A stretch of DNA of 62,905 nt from Paenibacillus sp. 1001270B_150601_E10 (GCF_015558675.1 NZ_JADMOL010000002.1:727601-790505), one strand, 5' to 3'. Shown: positions 1-9,114, numbered from the stretch's first letter. Notes: generated from the sequence alone by a model not told the origin. Translations and numbers: made by a program.

Positions 1-1
1 C

Positions 2-1384
2 GTCGATGATTCACCATTTATGCGTAAAATTATTTCAGACCTGATTGCGCAGGATGAATCTTTCATGATCGCGGGCACAGCAACGAATGGTGTTGAGGCC
101 ATCGATCAAGTAAAGGCGCTTACGCCTGATGCAATCACCCTGGATGTGGAGATGCCGACGATGAATGGCATCGTAGCTCTCCAGAAGATTAAAGAGCAAT
201 ATTCTACACCGGTCATCATGCTGTCGAGCCTAACGGAAGAAGGCAGACAGGAGACGATTTCCGCGCTAGAAAATGGAGCATTTGACTTTGTATGTAAACC
301 AAGCCCGAGTGGAGGCAATCAAGATATCCATCAGGTTGGCCAAATGCTTCACGAAAAGCTTCATGCCGCGATACAAGCGGAAGAACGAAGACAAGTCTTA
401 CATAAGCTTGAACAGGAACTGAAAGAGAAGCAGGCACTAGCAACAGAGACCATGTCGAAACGTGTTGCCGCATCGAGAGAAGCAGACGCAAAGAGAGGTA
501 GCAAAGTCTTAAAGCCTGAAGCAAAACGATCTCGCGAAGCGCTCACATCGAAGTATAATAGTAGTAAAGTTAAAGGTCCGGTAGAGGATAACAATCGACA
601 GGATCAGTCATTGAAGGAATCCAAACGTATTCTCTCGAATCGGAGCAGCTCTACGATCAAAGAGCCAAGCAATAAGCCGGAGAAGCGCACGCTTCCACTT
701 AAGAAAGATCATTTCCAATCTGCTGTTTCTATTGAAAAACCAGTACCTGTGGAAGCACCCAGCTACCTTGTGGACCGCAATAAGGAATCAAGAGGAACAA
801 CCTTTCAGGATCTTGTGGCAATTGGGACCTCGACTGGAGGGCCGCGTGCGCTTAAGGCGCTCTTATCAGAGCTTCCAGGCAACTTAGAAGCGCCAGTTGT
901 TATTGTCCAGCATATGCCGCCGAACTTTACCAGGTCTCTTGCTCAACGGTTGAACTCTTACAGTGAGCTTGAGGTAAAGGAAGCGGAAGACGGCGATGTG
1001 CTGCGCGCAGGCTGTGCGTATTTGGCACCTGGCGGACAGCATATGGGCATAGTGAGAGACCATAGAGGCAATTATGTGATCGCCCTTAATCGTGATGAAC
1101 CTTGCTCAGGTCATCGTCCATCTGTAGATAAATTGTTTGACTCTTTGCTTCCATTAAATAAGCTTGAGCGGCATCTCGTGCTTTTGACTGGCATGGGAAG
1201 CGACGGGGCAAAGATGATGAAGAAGCTGTATGATCATGGTGTTCATTCGACGTTTATTGAAAGTGAGCACACATGTGTAGTATACGGGATGCCACGAGCT
1301 GCTATGGAATTAGGCTGCGTCACTCATGTCGCACCGATCCAGTCTATGGCAGAGCAGATCGTACAAGCCATACATAAGGACTAA
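2..1384 (+). CDS. cheB: Chemotaxis protein-glutamate methylesterase CheB (5' truncated)
   Basis: Response-regulator methylesterase that removes methyl groups from chemoreceptors after phosphorylation by CheA. The reading frame is open to the window edge and begins VDDSPFMRK, a receiver-domain start, so only the first few codons are missing. The phospho-acceptor Asp is in LDVEMP (about visible residue 48) and the receiver Lys in VCKPS. The C-terminal methylesterase domain has the catalytic Ser in GTSTGG, His in VQHMPPN and Asp in TGMGSDG. The two domains are joined by an unusually long Lys/Ser/Glu-rich linker of roughly 130 residues that starts with a coiled-coil-like segment. First of a tight cheB-cheA-cheW-cheC-cheD run. 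Confidence 0.95.
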   Translation, partial: VDDSPFMRKIISDLIAQDESFMIAGTATNGVEAIDQVKALTPDAITLDVEMPTMNGIVALQKIKEQYSTPVIMLSSLTEEGRQETISALENGAFDFVCKPSPSGGNQDIHQVGQMLHEKLHAAIQAEERRQVLHKLEQELKEKQALATETMSKRVAASREADAKRGSKVLKPEAKRSREALTSKYNSSKVKGPVEDNNRQDQSLKESKRILSNRSSSTIKEPSNKPEKRTLPLKKDHFQSAVSIEKPVPVEAPSYLVDRNKESRGTTFQDLVAIGTSTGGPRALKALLSELPGNLEAPVVIVQHMPPNFTRSLAQRLNSYSELEVKEAEDGDVLRAGCAYLAPGGQHMGIVRDHRGNYVIALNRDEPCSGHRPSVDKLFDSLLPLNKLERHLVLLTGMGSDGAKMMKKLYDHGVHSTFIESEHTCVVYGMPRAAMELGCVTHVAPIQSMAEQIVQAIHKD

Positions 1385-1420
1385 GGAAAGACAGAAAAGC
1401 ATGTGAAGGAGTGTTCGAAC

Positions 1421-3508
1421 TTGGATCTTAATCAGTATCTGTCCATGTTTTTGGATGAAGCGAACGACCACCTGCAAGCATTAAACGATAATATGATGGA
1501 GCTTGAGAATCAGCCTGGTGATGTCAGTATCGTACAGGTCATTTTCCGCTCAGCGCACACCCTGAAAGGGATGTCTGCAACTATGGGCTTTGAAGATCTT
1601 GCTTCTCTTACGCATGAAATGGAGAATGTACTTGATCTAGTACGCAATCATCAATTATCGATGGATGAATTCATCTTTGATACCTTGTTCAAAAGTTTAG
1701 ATTCCTTGGAGGCAATGGTTGGCGATATTGCGAATGGTGGAGAAGGTAAGGCTGAAATCAGCTCGATCGTATCCTCCTTGCAGGCCATTGTTAAAGGAGA
1801 TTACAACAAGGAGCAATCGGAAGCGGGCAAGGAAGAAGCGGCGAGCTTTGCTTCGGATGAGCGCTTGGATGAATTCCAGCTCAGCATCATGGAGCAGTCC
1901 ATTGAAGCCGGTATGCAGGCAGCTTACATGAAGGTTACGTTAAGAGAGGACTGTGTATTAAAGGCAGCCCGTGCCTATATGGTTTTTCAAGCCTTAGGAG
2001 AGCAAGGTGAGATTGTTAAATCTACGCCACCTGCGCATGAGATTGAGCAGGAGCAGTTTGATCAATCATTCTCGATTTATGTGGTAACAACACAGTCTAT
2101 TGAGGAGATCAAGCATGCAGCGGAGCAGGTATCCGAGGTTGAACTTGTTGAGATTCAAGCCTTAACAACGGAGTCGCTGAAAAGCTGGAATGAGCAAATT
2201 CAAGCGGTTTCGGCTTCTAAGCAAGAGGTTGCAGCAGCTTCAGCTACAGTGGAGAAGCCGGTCGAGGCCAAAGAATCAGCACCGACGAAGAAGCCGACTG
2301 AAGCAGCCAAGAAGAATCCAGCAGGTGCCCAGTCACAAGCGAAGGGGCAGCAGCACCGCACAATTCGTGTCGATATTGAGCGACTTGATGTGCTAATGAA
2401 TCTACTAAGTGAGCTTCTCATCGATAGAGTTCGTTTAGAAGATTTGGCAGTAGACTTGAAATCTAATGCATTGACTGAAACCGTCGAGCATCTGGTTCGT
2501 GTAAGCAGCGATCTGCAAAGCATCGTATTAAAACTGCGCATGGTGCCAATCGATACCGTATTCAATCGATTCCCGCGCATGGTACGTGACTTGGCTAAAT
2601 CACTGGATAAGAAAGTCGATTTCTTGATTTCAGGGGCAGAGACAGAACTCGACCGTACGGTTATTGATGAGATCGGGGACCCACTCGTTCACTTGCTCCG
2701 TAATGCGATCGACCATGGTCAGGAATCAACGATCGAGCGAATCGAAGCGGGCAAGCCAGAGACCGGAACGGTTCATTTGCGCGCTTATCAAAGCGGTAAT
2801 CATGTCTTTATTGAGATTGAAGACGATGGAAAAGGCATTAACCGTGAGAACGTACTGAAAAAGGCGATCAAAAATGGCATGATGAGCGAGGATCAGGCTA
2901 AGCTGCTTACCGATGAGCAGGTATACATGTTGTTATTCAGTTCGGGCTTCAGTACTGCCGAACAAGTATCGGACATTTCTGGCCGTGGGGTAGGACTTGA
3001 TGTTGTAAGATCTAAGATCGCGTCCTTGGGCGGGGAAGTAGTCGTCAAATCAACGTTCGGCAAAGGGACAACCTTTATCGTGCAGCTTCCATTGACACTA
3101 TCCATTCTATCCGCGATGTTGTTCCGCCTAGGCGATGAGAAGTATGCTATTCCGCTTACTTCTATTGTGGAAACAGGACTTGTTAACAAAAAGGATATTC
3201 GCAATATTCATGGCGGTATTCGCATGATTAATTATCGTGATAGTGTCATCCCTCTTGTATCCTTGAGCACATTGTTTGCATGCCCATCCTATTCGGACAT
3301 GGACGAGGAAGAGACAGAGATTATTATCATTCGCAAAGGCGAGCGCTTAGCTGCGCTTGCAATAGATGATTTTATAGGGCAAAACGAAATTGTATTGAAG
3401 CCGCTTGGTAACTACCTGGGTTCGGTGCAAGGCATTTCAGGCGCTACGATTCTAGGTGACGGTCAAGTTGCACTTATTGTCGATCCAAGCACGCTAATCC
3501 AATCCTAA
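1421..3508 (+). CDS. cheA: Chemotaxis histidine kinase CheA
   Basis: Kinase that phosphorylates CheY and CheB in receptor arrays. I choose the TTG at 1421 because GAAGGAG lies 9 nt upstream and the protein then begins MDLNQYLSMFLDEA, which resembles the B. subtilis N-terminus and puts the phosphorylated His (SAHTLKG) at residue 46. A GTG at 1403 is in frame but has a poorer ribosome site. Order: Hpt domain, P2-like region, Ala/Lys/Pro linker (about 265-310), dimerisation helices, HATPase with N box HLLRNAIDHG, DDGKGIN and GRGVGLDVV, then a C-terminal CheW-like domain. Length 695 residues, normal for the family. Confidence 0.96.
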   Translation: MDLNQYLSMFLDEANDHLQALNDNMMELENQPGDVSIVQVIFRSAHTLKGMSATMGFEDLASLTHEMENVLDLVRNHQLSMDEFIFDTLFKSLDSLEAMVGDIANGGEGKAEISSIVSSLQAIVKGDYNKEQSEAGKEEAASFASDERLDEFQLSIMEQSIEAGMQAAYMKVTLREDCVLKAARAYMVFQALGEQGEIVKSTPPAHEIEQEQFDQSFSIYVVTTQSIEEIKHAAEQVSEVELVEIQALTTESLKSWNEQIQAVSASKQEVAAASATVEKPVEAKESAPTKKPTEAAKKNPAGAQSQAKGQQHRTIRVDIERLDVLMNLLSELLIDRVRLEDLAVDLKSNALTETVEHLVRVSSDLQSIVLKLRMVPIDTVFNRFPRMVRDLAKSLDKKVDFLISGAETELDRTVIDEIGDPLVHLLRNAIDHGQESTIERIEAGKPETGTVHLRAYQSGNHVFIEIEDDGKGINRENVLKKAIKNGMMSEDQAKLLTDEQVYMLLFSSGFSTAEQVSDISGRGVGLDVVRSKIASLGGEVVVKSTFGKGTTFIVQLPLTLSILSAMLFRLGDEKYAIPLTSIVETGLVNKKDIRNIHGGIRMINYRDSVIPLVSLSTLFACPSYSDMDEEETEIIIIRKGERLAALAIDDFIGQNEIVLKPLGNYLGSVQGISGATILGDGQVALIVDPSTLIQS

Positions 3509-3521
3509 TGGAGGAATGAAC

Positions 3522-3983
3522 ATGTCAGAGGAAATGAAAGTCGTCGTTTTTAAGCTTGCGCATGAAGAATACGGAATCGAAGTAGAGAAGGTAAAGACAA
3601 TCGAGAGAATGATGCCGATCACGCGCGTTCCGAAAACGTACCATTTTATTAAAGGCGTTATTAATCTTCGCGGCATCGTTGTACCCGTTATGGAGCTTAG
3701 CGGACGCTTTGGTCTTCCGCAGGAGGCATATACAGATCAAACCCGTATCATCATTGTACAGGTTGGCGAGATGGAGATTGGGTTCATTGTCGACTCTGCC
3801 AACGATGTTATCGATATTCAAGAAGATAAGATCGAGCCTGCGCCTGAGGTTGTCGGAGGAATTCAAGCGAGATACCTTCGTGGTGTAGCGAAGATTAGTG
3901 AGGAACGCTTGCTTATTCTCTTGAATCTAGCAGAAGTTCTTCGCAAAGACGAGATTGTAAACCTAGAACAATTAGAGGTATAG
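3522..3983 (+). CDS. cheW: Chemotaxis coupling protein CheW
   Basis: Scaffold that couples chemoreceptors to CheA. The ATG at 3522 is preferred over the ATG at 3516 because GGAGG at 3510-3514 lies 7 nt before the former and abuts the latter. The 153-residue product is a single CheW beta-barrel domain (VFKLAHEEYGIEVEKV, INLRGIVVPV, GFIVDSANDV). It follows cheA by 13 nt and precedes cheC by 4 nt, so it is co-transcribed and probably translationally coupled. Confidence 0.96.
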   Translation: MSEEMKVVVFKLAHEEYGIEVEKVKTIERMMPITRVPKTYHFIKGVINLRGIVVPVMELSGRFGLPQEAYTDQTRIIIVQVGEMEIGFIVDSANDVIDIQEDKIEPAPEVVGGIQARYLRGVAKISEERLLILLNLAEVLRKDEIVNLEQLEV

Positions 3984-3987
3984 GACC

Positions 3988-4608
3988 GTGGGTTTCTTTG
4001 AGAGCTTAGGCGAATTCAAATTAGATGTGCTTCGAGAAATTGGTAACATCGGAGCAGGCCATGCAGCCACCGCCTTGTCGCGTCTATTGGACCGTCCTGT
4101 CGATATGGATGTTCCAAAGGTAAGATTGCTGCCATTCGAGCAGATTGCTGACGAGGTGGGTGGAGCCGAACAGGTCGTCATCGCCATTTACTTTCGAGTA
4201 GAGGGTGATGCGCCTGGTCACTTATTCTTTATGTTTGAGCTGGAGCCTGCAAGACGTTTGTTATCTGATCTATTGAACGTAAAAATAGAAGATGAGGACT
4301 GCTTTAGTGATATGGACATTTCCGCTCTTTCCGAGATTGGAAACATTCTAGCAGGTTCTTACTTATCGTCTCTCGCTGACTTTACTCATCTGACCATGAC
4401 TCCTACAGTGCCTCAGCTTGCAATCGACATGGCCGGGGCGGTATTGAACTATGGACTTATTCAATATGGGGAAATGGGAGATTGTGCGTTATTCATTGAC
4501 ACGAAATTTTTGCAAGAATATCGAGACATCCAGGGAACGTTCTTCTTAATCCCTGATCCAGATTCATTTGGGAAAATATTCGCAGCTTTGGGAGTGCCTA
4601 CGGAATGA
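3988..4608 (+). CDS. cheC: CheY-P phosphatase CheC
   Basis: Dephosphorylates CheY-P and binds CheD in the Bacillus-type adaptation system. GTG start after AGAGG. The 206-residue protein contains both signature helices of an active CheC: EIGNIGAGHAATALS near the N-terminus and EIGNILAGSYLSSLA in the middle, each with the catalytic Glu and Asn. Its stop codon overlaps the start of cheD, matching the known CheC-CheD complex. Confidence 0.95.
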   Translation: MGFFESLGEFKLDVLREIGNIGAGHAATALSRLLDRPVDMDVPKVRLLPFEQIADEVGGAEQVVIAIYFRVEGDAPGHLFFMFELEPARRLLSDLLNVKIEDEDCFSDMDISALSEIGNILAGSYLSSLADFTHLTMTPTVPQLAIDMAGAVLNYGLIQYGEMGDCALFIDTKFLQEYRDIQGTFFLIPDPDSFGKIFAALGVPTE

Positions 4609-5099
4609 TAGAGGATAACAACGTTGTGAAGGTCGGCATGGCTGACCTGAACATATGTATGAGCGGATCCATTCGAACAACAGGACTCGGCTCCTGTGTT
4701 GGGGTAACGCTGTACGATCCGATAACGAAGATTGGTGGACTTGCCCACGTTATGCTTCCAAGCTCGGACATTGCAAGAGAAGGGTCTGTTAATCTAGCCA
4801 AGTATGCTGATACGGCAATTCCTGAACTGGTTTCTCGCATGGTCGAAGCTGGAGCTCATCCAGCTCGACTTCTTGCCAAGATGGCAGGAGGAGCGCAGAT
4901 GTTTGCCTTTTCCTCACAGCATGAATCGATGAGAATTGGACCAAGGAATGTGGAATCATGCAAGGATATGCTTCAGAGACTCAACATTCCCATTCAAGCA
5001 GAAGATACAGGTGGCAATTACGGTCGAACAATAGAAATGTTTTGCTGCGATGGACGACTCCATATTCGCAGCGTACAAAAGGGAACGAAGGATCTATGA
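4605..5099 (+). CDS. cheD: Chemoreceptor glutamine deamidase CheD
   Basis: Deamidates receptor glutamines and stimulates CheC. 164 residues. The catalytic Cys is in GLGSCVGVTLYD and the His in GLAHVMLP; the C-terminal part with GGAQMF and GNYGRTIE is typical of the family. It overlaps cheC by 4 nt (ATGA) and the next gene by 4 nt, giving a tightly coupled run. Confidence 0.95.
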   Translation: MIEDNNVVKVGMADLNICMSGSIRTTGLGSCVGVTLYDPITKIGGLAHVMLPSSDIAREGSVNLAKYADTAIPELVSRMVEAGAHPARLLAKMAGGAQMFAFSSQHESMRIGPRNVESCKDMLQRLNIPIQAEDTGGNYGRTIEMFCCDGRLHIRSVQKGTKDL

Positions 5100-5539
5100 T
5101 GATTGGAACAATACGTTGGAATCTCGTGATGGCGTCACTTGGGTTTGTTATTACAACATTAGTCTCCGTTAGCTCGAATCTATGGTCTACGAGTCTAATT
5201 AGAGGGTTGATCGCAGGTGCAATTTGGTTTGCACTAGGTTTCTTGATCCGCCTTGCAGCAGGCATTCTTAAGTCGCCTGAGCAGGGAAGGCTAGAATATC
5301 AATCAACAGTAGATACAAAGAGCACCAGTGGATATAACGTGGATTTGTCCACACCTGATGAGACAGATACATTAAAGGATTTGCTAAGAAACACACCAAC
5401 TGAAAATGAGCCTAAGGCAGTTTCGCATGAAGAGCAGGAAATCAAATTCGAACCGTTGACTCCTCCTAGATTCGTGTCTAAGCTGCCAGAAGATGGCGAG
5501 CAATTGGCACAGGCCGTCCGTCATATGGCTAAAGAGTAA
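5096..5539 (+). CDS. Unknown two-helix membrane protein between cheD and sigD
   Basis: 147-residue protein of unrecognised family. The start is the ATG at 5096 (overlapping the cheD stop) or the adjacent ATG at 5099; longer in-frame extensions would run inside cheD. Two hydrophobic segments (about residues 8-25 and 34-55) are followed by a polar, acidic tail of about 90 residues, which suggests a membrane-anchored protein with a cytoplasmic tail. B. subtilis has no gene at this position. Location in the che/sigD operon suggests a motility link, but no function can be assigned. Confidence 0.8.
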   Translation: MMIGTIRWNLVMASLGFVITTLVSVSSNLWSTSLIRGLIAGAIWFALGFLIRLAAGILKSPEQGRLEYQSTVDTKSTSGYNVDLSTPDETDTLKDLLRNTPTENEPKAVSHEEQEIKFEPLTPPRFVSKLPEDGEQLAQAVRHMAKE

Positions 5540-5554
5540 GGAGGAAAGTGATCG

Positions 5555-6340
5555 GTGAGCGTACAAAAGAAAACGACTTGTTCTCACTTTGAGTTGTGGG
5601 TCCAATGGAAAGAGCATCATGATGTTGAAGCGAAAAAGAGATTAATAGAACTGTATCTGCCGATCGTAGATTTTGTATCCAATCGCTTAGCAGCTGGATT
5701 GCCACGAAATGTATCCAAAGAGGACCTAACAAGTAATGGTGTGCTGGGCCTGATTGACGCCATTGAGAAGTTTGACTACTTGCGAGGGCTTCAATTTGAG
5801 ACCTATGCCTCCTGGCGGATTAGAGGATCCATTTTAGACTCGCTTCGTTCTGGAGACTGGGTGCCTAGATCTGTGAGAGAAAAGGCGAAAAAAATTGAGG
5901 AAGCTTATCAGGTGCTCGAACAGCAATATTTGCGTTCTGTATCCGATGCAGAGATGAGTGAGTATTTAGAAGTATCCGAGAAAGAATTCCGTACGATGGT
6001 TCAGGATGTGTCGATTATGACGCTGTGCTCTCTTGAGGATCCTATCCGAGAAGAAGAATCGGAGATGCGAATCTCGGTTTTAGTTGACGAAACCGCAAAA
6101 AACCCTGAATATAAAGTCAATGAACATTTTCTCAAATCTTCTCTTGTTGAAGCGATAGATAAGCTAACAGAGAAAGAGCGAACAGTTGTCTCTTTATTTT
6201 ATTATGAAGATTTATCCTTAAGCGAGATTGCAGAAGTGATGAGCTTGTCACCATCTCGTATCTCGCAGCTGCATTCGAAAGCAATTCTGCGCTTGCGCTC
6301 CGTGTTAGAGAAGAATAAGGCGATGCTGATGGAAGCGTAA
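5555..6340 (+). CDS. sigD: Flagellar/motility sigma factor SigD (sigma-28 family)
   Basis: Alternative sigma factor for late flagellar, chemotaxis and autolysin genes. GTG start 8 nt after AAGGAGGAA. 261 residues. Region 2 contains GLIDAIEKFDYLRGLQFETYASWRIRGSILDSLRSGDW, abbreviated here by its core FETYASWRIRGSILD; region 4 has the helix-turn-helix LSLSEIAEVMSLSPSRISQL. It sits at its usual place after cheD and before the swrB-like gene. Confidence 0.96.
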   Translation: MSVQKKTTCSHFELWVQWKEHHDVEAKKRLIELYLPIVDFVSNRLAAGLPRNVSKEDLTSNGVLGLIDAIEKFDYLRGLQFETYASWRIRGSILDSLRSGDWVPRSVREKAKKIEEAYQVLEQQYLRSVSDAEMSEYLEVSEKEFRTMVQDVSIMTLCSLEDPIREEESEMRISVLVDETAKNPEYKVNEHFLKSSLVEAIDKLTEKERTVVSLFYYEDLSLSEIAEVMSLSPSRISQLHSKAILRLRSVLEKNKAMLMEA

Positions 6341-6389
6341 GCGTTGTTTATGATAGTGTCTTATGATCGATAAGTTGGGGGGGACGGCC

Positions 6390-7790
6390 ATGAGCACGAC
6401 GATGATGCTGGAGCAATACCTAGAAGTGAGCTTATCCGAAGATAAAATGACTGCGTATTTACATATCAATGACGTGGACCAGAATGTTCAGTTCACAGAA
6501 GATCAGTTGGAGCAATTCCTTAAGAGCAGCCAAGTTCAATATGGTTTGAAGCAAGAGGTGCTGCGTGAGATTGCGCGGCGCCCGCTTCTATATATGAAAG
6601 AACCCGTCGTAGTTGCAACTGGGCAGCAGCCTGTTGACGGCGTTGATGGCAAGATTGAAGTCCTGATGTCTTTAGCTGGGGGAACAAGACCACTAGAGCA
6701 AGAGGATGGAAGCGTTGATCTTAAGGAGATCCAGCAGTTGAACAACGTTACGCGTGGGCAGCGCATTGCGGTGCGTACGCCTGCTGCGCCAGCAAGACCA
6801 GGCACCAATGTGCGTGGAGAGGCAGTAAAGGGACGAGACGGTAAGGAAGCACGATTTAAGCTTGGCAAAAATGTTGTCACAGATGGAGAAGCAGTTGCAG
6901 CTTATGCTGCCATCGATGGACTGATTGTGAAGACAGAGGGCGATAAGCTTAATGTGTTCCCTGTGTATGAAGTGAATGGAGATGTAGACTACAGAACGGG
7001 CAATATTGACTTCGTGGGCACTGTTGTCGTAAGAGGCAATGTGCTGACGGGATTTAGAATCAAAGCAGCGGGCGATATTCGGGTCATTGGCGGTGTCGAA
7101 GGGGCGCAGATGGAAGCTCAGGGCTCTATTGAAATAACAGGCGGCGTTATCGCAGCGCATAAAGGCAGTATACAAGCCGGACAGCAAATCAAGTGCTCCT
7201 TCGTTCAAGAAGGGAACCTTATCGCAGGTACAGATGTCATCGTATCCCAAAGCATTATGCATTCAAATGTTCGCGCTTCCAAACAGGTGATTTGCAACGG
7301 TACGAAAGGCTTGATTGTAGGCGGCAAGATTCAAGCAGGCGAGAGGGTTGTAGCTCGTACAATCGGAAATAACACATCTACAGCGACCACGATCGAGGTA
7401 GGCGTGCTTCCTGAGCTTCGGAATGAGCTGACGGAGCTAAGACAGCAGTTTAGAGTGGCAAATGACAATCTCGATAAAACGGAAAAGGCGCTGAATTTGC
7501 TGGATAAGCTTGCTGCAGCAGGTGAGCTTAGCGAAGACAAGATGCAAATGAGACATAAACTGAATCTGACGAAGAAAAGCATCGTTCAGGAGCAAACAGA
7601 TATCCGCGAGCGTATATTTGAACTAGAAAAAACATTGGAAGATTCAAATGATGCTCGAGTGGATGTGCATCAGCTCGTATATGGCGGAAGCAAGATGGTA
7701 ATAGGGCGTTATACGCGATACGTAAAGGATGTCAACAAGCATGTTTCCTTCCGCTTTATTGATGGGGAGATCGCAATGGTATCCTTATAG
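6390..7790 (+). CDS. FapA-family (DUF342) polymer-forming protein
   Basis: 466-residue protein of the FapA/DUF342 family: a mixed N-terminal domain, a central right-handed beta-helix with Gly/Val repeats (GDIRVIGGVEGAQMEAQGS, AGTDVIVSQSIMHSNV), and a C-terminal coiled coil (about residues 345-420: ELRNELTELRQQFRVANDNL). I prefer the ATG at 6390, preceded by GGGGGGA, over the ATG at 6363, which has no ribosome site. Family members occur in motility operons and near envelope genes, but a biochemical role is not established. Downstream of sigD by 49 nt. Confidence 0.85.
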   Translation: MSTTMMLEQYLEVSLSEDKMTAYLHINDVDQNVQFTEDQLEQFLKSSQVQYGLKQEVLREIARRPLLYMKEPVVVATGQQPVDGVDGKIEVLMSLAGGTRPLEQEDGSVDLKEIQQLNNVTRGQRIAVRTPAAPARPGTNVRGEAVKGRDGKEARFKLGKNVVTDGEAVAAYAAIDGLIVKTEGDKLNVFPVYEVNGDVDYRTGNIDFVGTVVVRGNVLTGFRIKAAGDIRVIGGVEGAQMEAQGSIEITGGVIAAHKGSIQAGQQIKCSFVQEGNLIAGTDVIVSQSIMHSNVRASKQVICNGTKGLIVGGKIQAGERVVARTIGNNTSTATTIEVGVLPELRNELTELRQQFRVANDNLDKTEKALNLLDKLAAAGELSEDKMQMRHKLNLTKKSIVQEQTDIRERIFELEKTLEDSNDARVDVHQLVYGGSKMVIGRYTRYVKDVNKHVSFRFIDGEIAMVSL

Positions 7791-7836
7791 TATTCTTCTT
7801 GCAGTATCCATGAGATTCAGCTAAAGAGGTGATCCC

Positions 7837-8166
7837 ATGAATATGAAGCCGGTTGAACTGCAGATTGCGTTGCCTCGCACACAAGAAGTATCCAATCTTC
7901 ATCAGCAAATGCAGCATCGCCTAATGGCAGATCAAAGCGTTTTAAATGAGCAGGCTGAGAAGTTGACAGAATCACTCCGTAAACGCAATGAGAAGCTGCA
8001 GGAATCTTCACAGGGGCGGATCCAAGACGAATCTAGGCAACAGCACTCTGCTCAAGAGCATGGGAAGCATGCTTCACACGAAGAGGAAGACAAAGGGAGT
8101 GACAAGGATACGACCGTGCCGGCTGTACATCCCTACAAAGGCAAACACATTGATTTTTCCGTTTAA
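7837..8166 (+). CDS. Unknown hydrophilic 109-residue protein
   Basis: Unrecognised family. Good ribosome site (AGAGGTGAT) before ATG 7837. The N-terminal third (KPVELQIALPRTQEVSNLHQ) looks structured; the remainder is Gln/Glu/Lys/His-rich, probably helical then disordered, and ends HPYKGKHIDFSV. No signal peptide or membrane segment. It lies in the sigD-rpsB interval with motility-associated genes, and a 10-bp hairpin follows its stop codon. Function unknown. Confidence 0.75.
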   Translation: MNMKPVELQIALPRTQEVSNLHQQMQHRLMADQSVLNEQAEKLTESLRKRNEKLQESSQGRIQDESRQQHSAQEHGKHASHEEEDKGSDKDTTVPAVHPYKGKHIDFSV

Positions 8167-8170
8167 TCAA

Positions 8171-8207
8171 GACGCCGCTTATCCGTATCAACCGGGGAAG
8201 CGGCGTC
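8171..8207 (+). terminator. Hairpin after the 109-residue gene (terminator-like, no U tract)
   Basis: Perfect 10-bp stem: GACGCCGCTT at 8171-8180 pairs with AAGCGGCGTC at 8198-8207 around a 17-nt loop. No T run follows, so it may be an RNA processing or stability element or only a partial terminator before the swrB-like gene. Confidence 0.5.
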
Positions 8208-8246
8208 AATAGCTATATGGAATGTAATCAGATTGAGGAGTGTAAT

Positions 8247-8873
8247 ATGAACGAACCATGGATGTATCTTGTACTATTAGGTGCAGTAATCATCGTATGT
8301 GGCTTGCTTAGGCCAAAAGTTGCAAATAACGCATTAGCGTTACGAGAAGAAATTGAAGATACTTTAGAGCACTATATTGAGGAAGTAGCAGAGGAGAACG
8401 AGAAGCTGCTGACCGTCGTGGAGCACATGAAGAAAGAGCAGGGCTTTCGAGATGAGGCGCTGCGCAAGCGAATGGATATGCTTGAAAGCTCGCTTCATCA
8501 TCTTACAGAGAAGCAGCAGCTCCAAAACCATCATGTGGAGCATCGATTGACAAGCATGCAGCAGCAATCGGATCAAACAGCAAGCTTATCTGCGGCTCAT
8601 ACAGAACTCCCTTTGACCAGTGAAGAGCGGTCGAAGCACCCTGATGAGGTGGAAGTAGGCATATCTAGCAAGGCAACAGATGAAGCGCCTAGCCATCTAG
8701 ATCATAATGAGGAACCTATCTCAATACGCAAGCGCTACGAGCCTATTTTTGCATTGTTGGATGAGGGGTGCTCCAGTAGCGACATCGCCTCTAAGCTTCA
8801 GCTTCCTCATGGTGAGGTGGAAGTCATTATACAGCTAGGACGTCAGGAGGAGCAGCGTGTTCAAAAATCGTGA
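8247..8873 (+). CDS. SwrB/YlxL-like protein, DUF6115
   Basis: Membrane-anchored 208-residue protein at the position of B. subtilis swrB (ylxL), a swarming-motility factor acting on the flagellar export apparatus. The ATG at 8247 follows GAGGAG by 6 nt. One N-terminal membrane helix (MYLVLLGAVIIVCGLL), a long Glu/Gln-rich coiled coil (about 30-110), a linker, and a C-terminal helix-turn-helix-like DUF6115 segment (YEPIFALLDEGCSSSDIASK). Function is by position and architecture; sequence identity to SwrB looks low. Confidence 0.75.
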   Translation: MNEPWMYLVLLGAVIIVCGLLRPKVANNALALREEIEDTLEHYIEEVAEENEKLLTVVEHMKKEQGFRDEALRKRMDMLESSLHHLTEKQQLQNHHVEHRLTSMQQQSDQTASLSAAHTELPLTSEERSKHPDEVEVGISSKATDEAPSHLDHNEEPISIRKRYEPIFALLDEGCSSSDIASKLQLPHGEVEVIIQLGRQEEQRVQKS

Positions 8874-9069
8874 ATTTCTGATAGGCCTTGGCGCAGGAAT
8901 GATTATTGGCGTCCTGCTGCTTCAAATGATCTTAATTGGTCAACAGCAAACAAGAACGCCTTTAACCGAGACTGAACTGCAGCAGGAAGCTGCTAGGCAA
9001 GGCTATGATTTAGTATCAAAGGAAACGAAAATAACCGATAAAGAAAAGCCTAGTGCTCCTTCTAAATGA
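8857..9069 (+). CDS. Small single-pass membrane protein
   Basis: 70 residues, GTG start 6 nt after CAGGAGG, overlapping the end of the preceding gene by 17 nt. An N-terminal hydrophobic helix with small residues (FLIGLGAGMIIGVLLLQMIL) is followed by a polar tail. Family not recognised. The strong ribosome site and overlap make it likely to be expressed as the last gene before the rpsB promoter. Confidence 0.7.
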   Translation: MFKNREFLIGLGAGMIIGVLLLQMILIGQQQTRTPLTETELQQEAARQGYDLVSKETKITDKEKPSAPSK

Positions 9070-9085
9070 AATAGGAGAAAAGAAG

Positions 9086-9114
9086 TTGCATGCTTTAGGC
9101 TGTTATGGTATATT
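9086..9114 (+). promoter_or_regulatory. Sigma-A promoter of rpsB, extended -10
   Basis: TTGCAT (9086-9091), 17-nt spacer, TATATT (9109-9114) preceded by TGG, an extended -10. It lies 135 nt ahead of rpsB, leaving a long leader. Confidence 0.7.
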
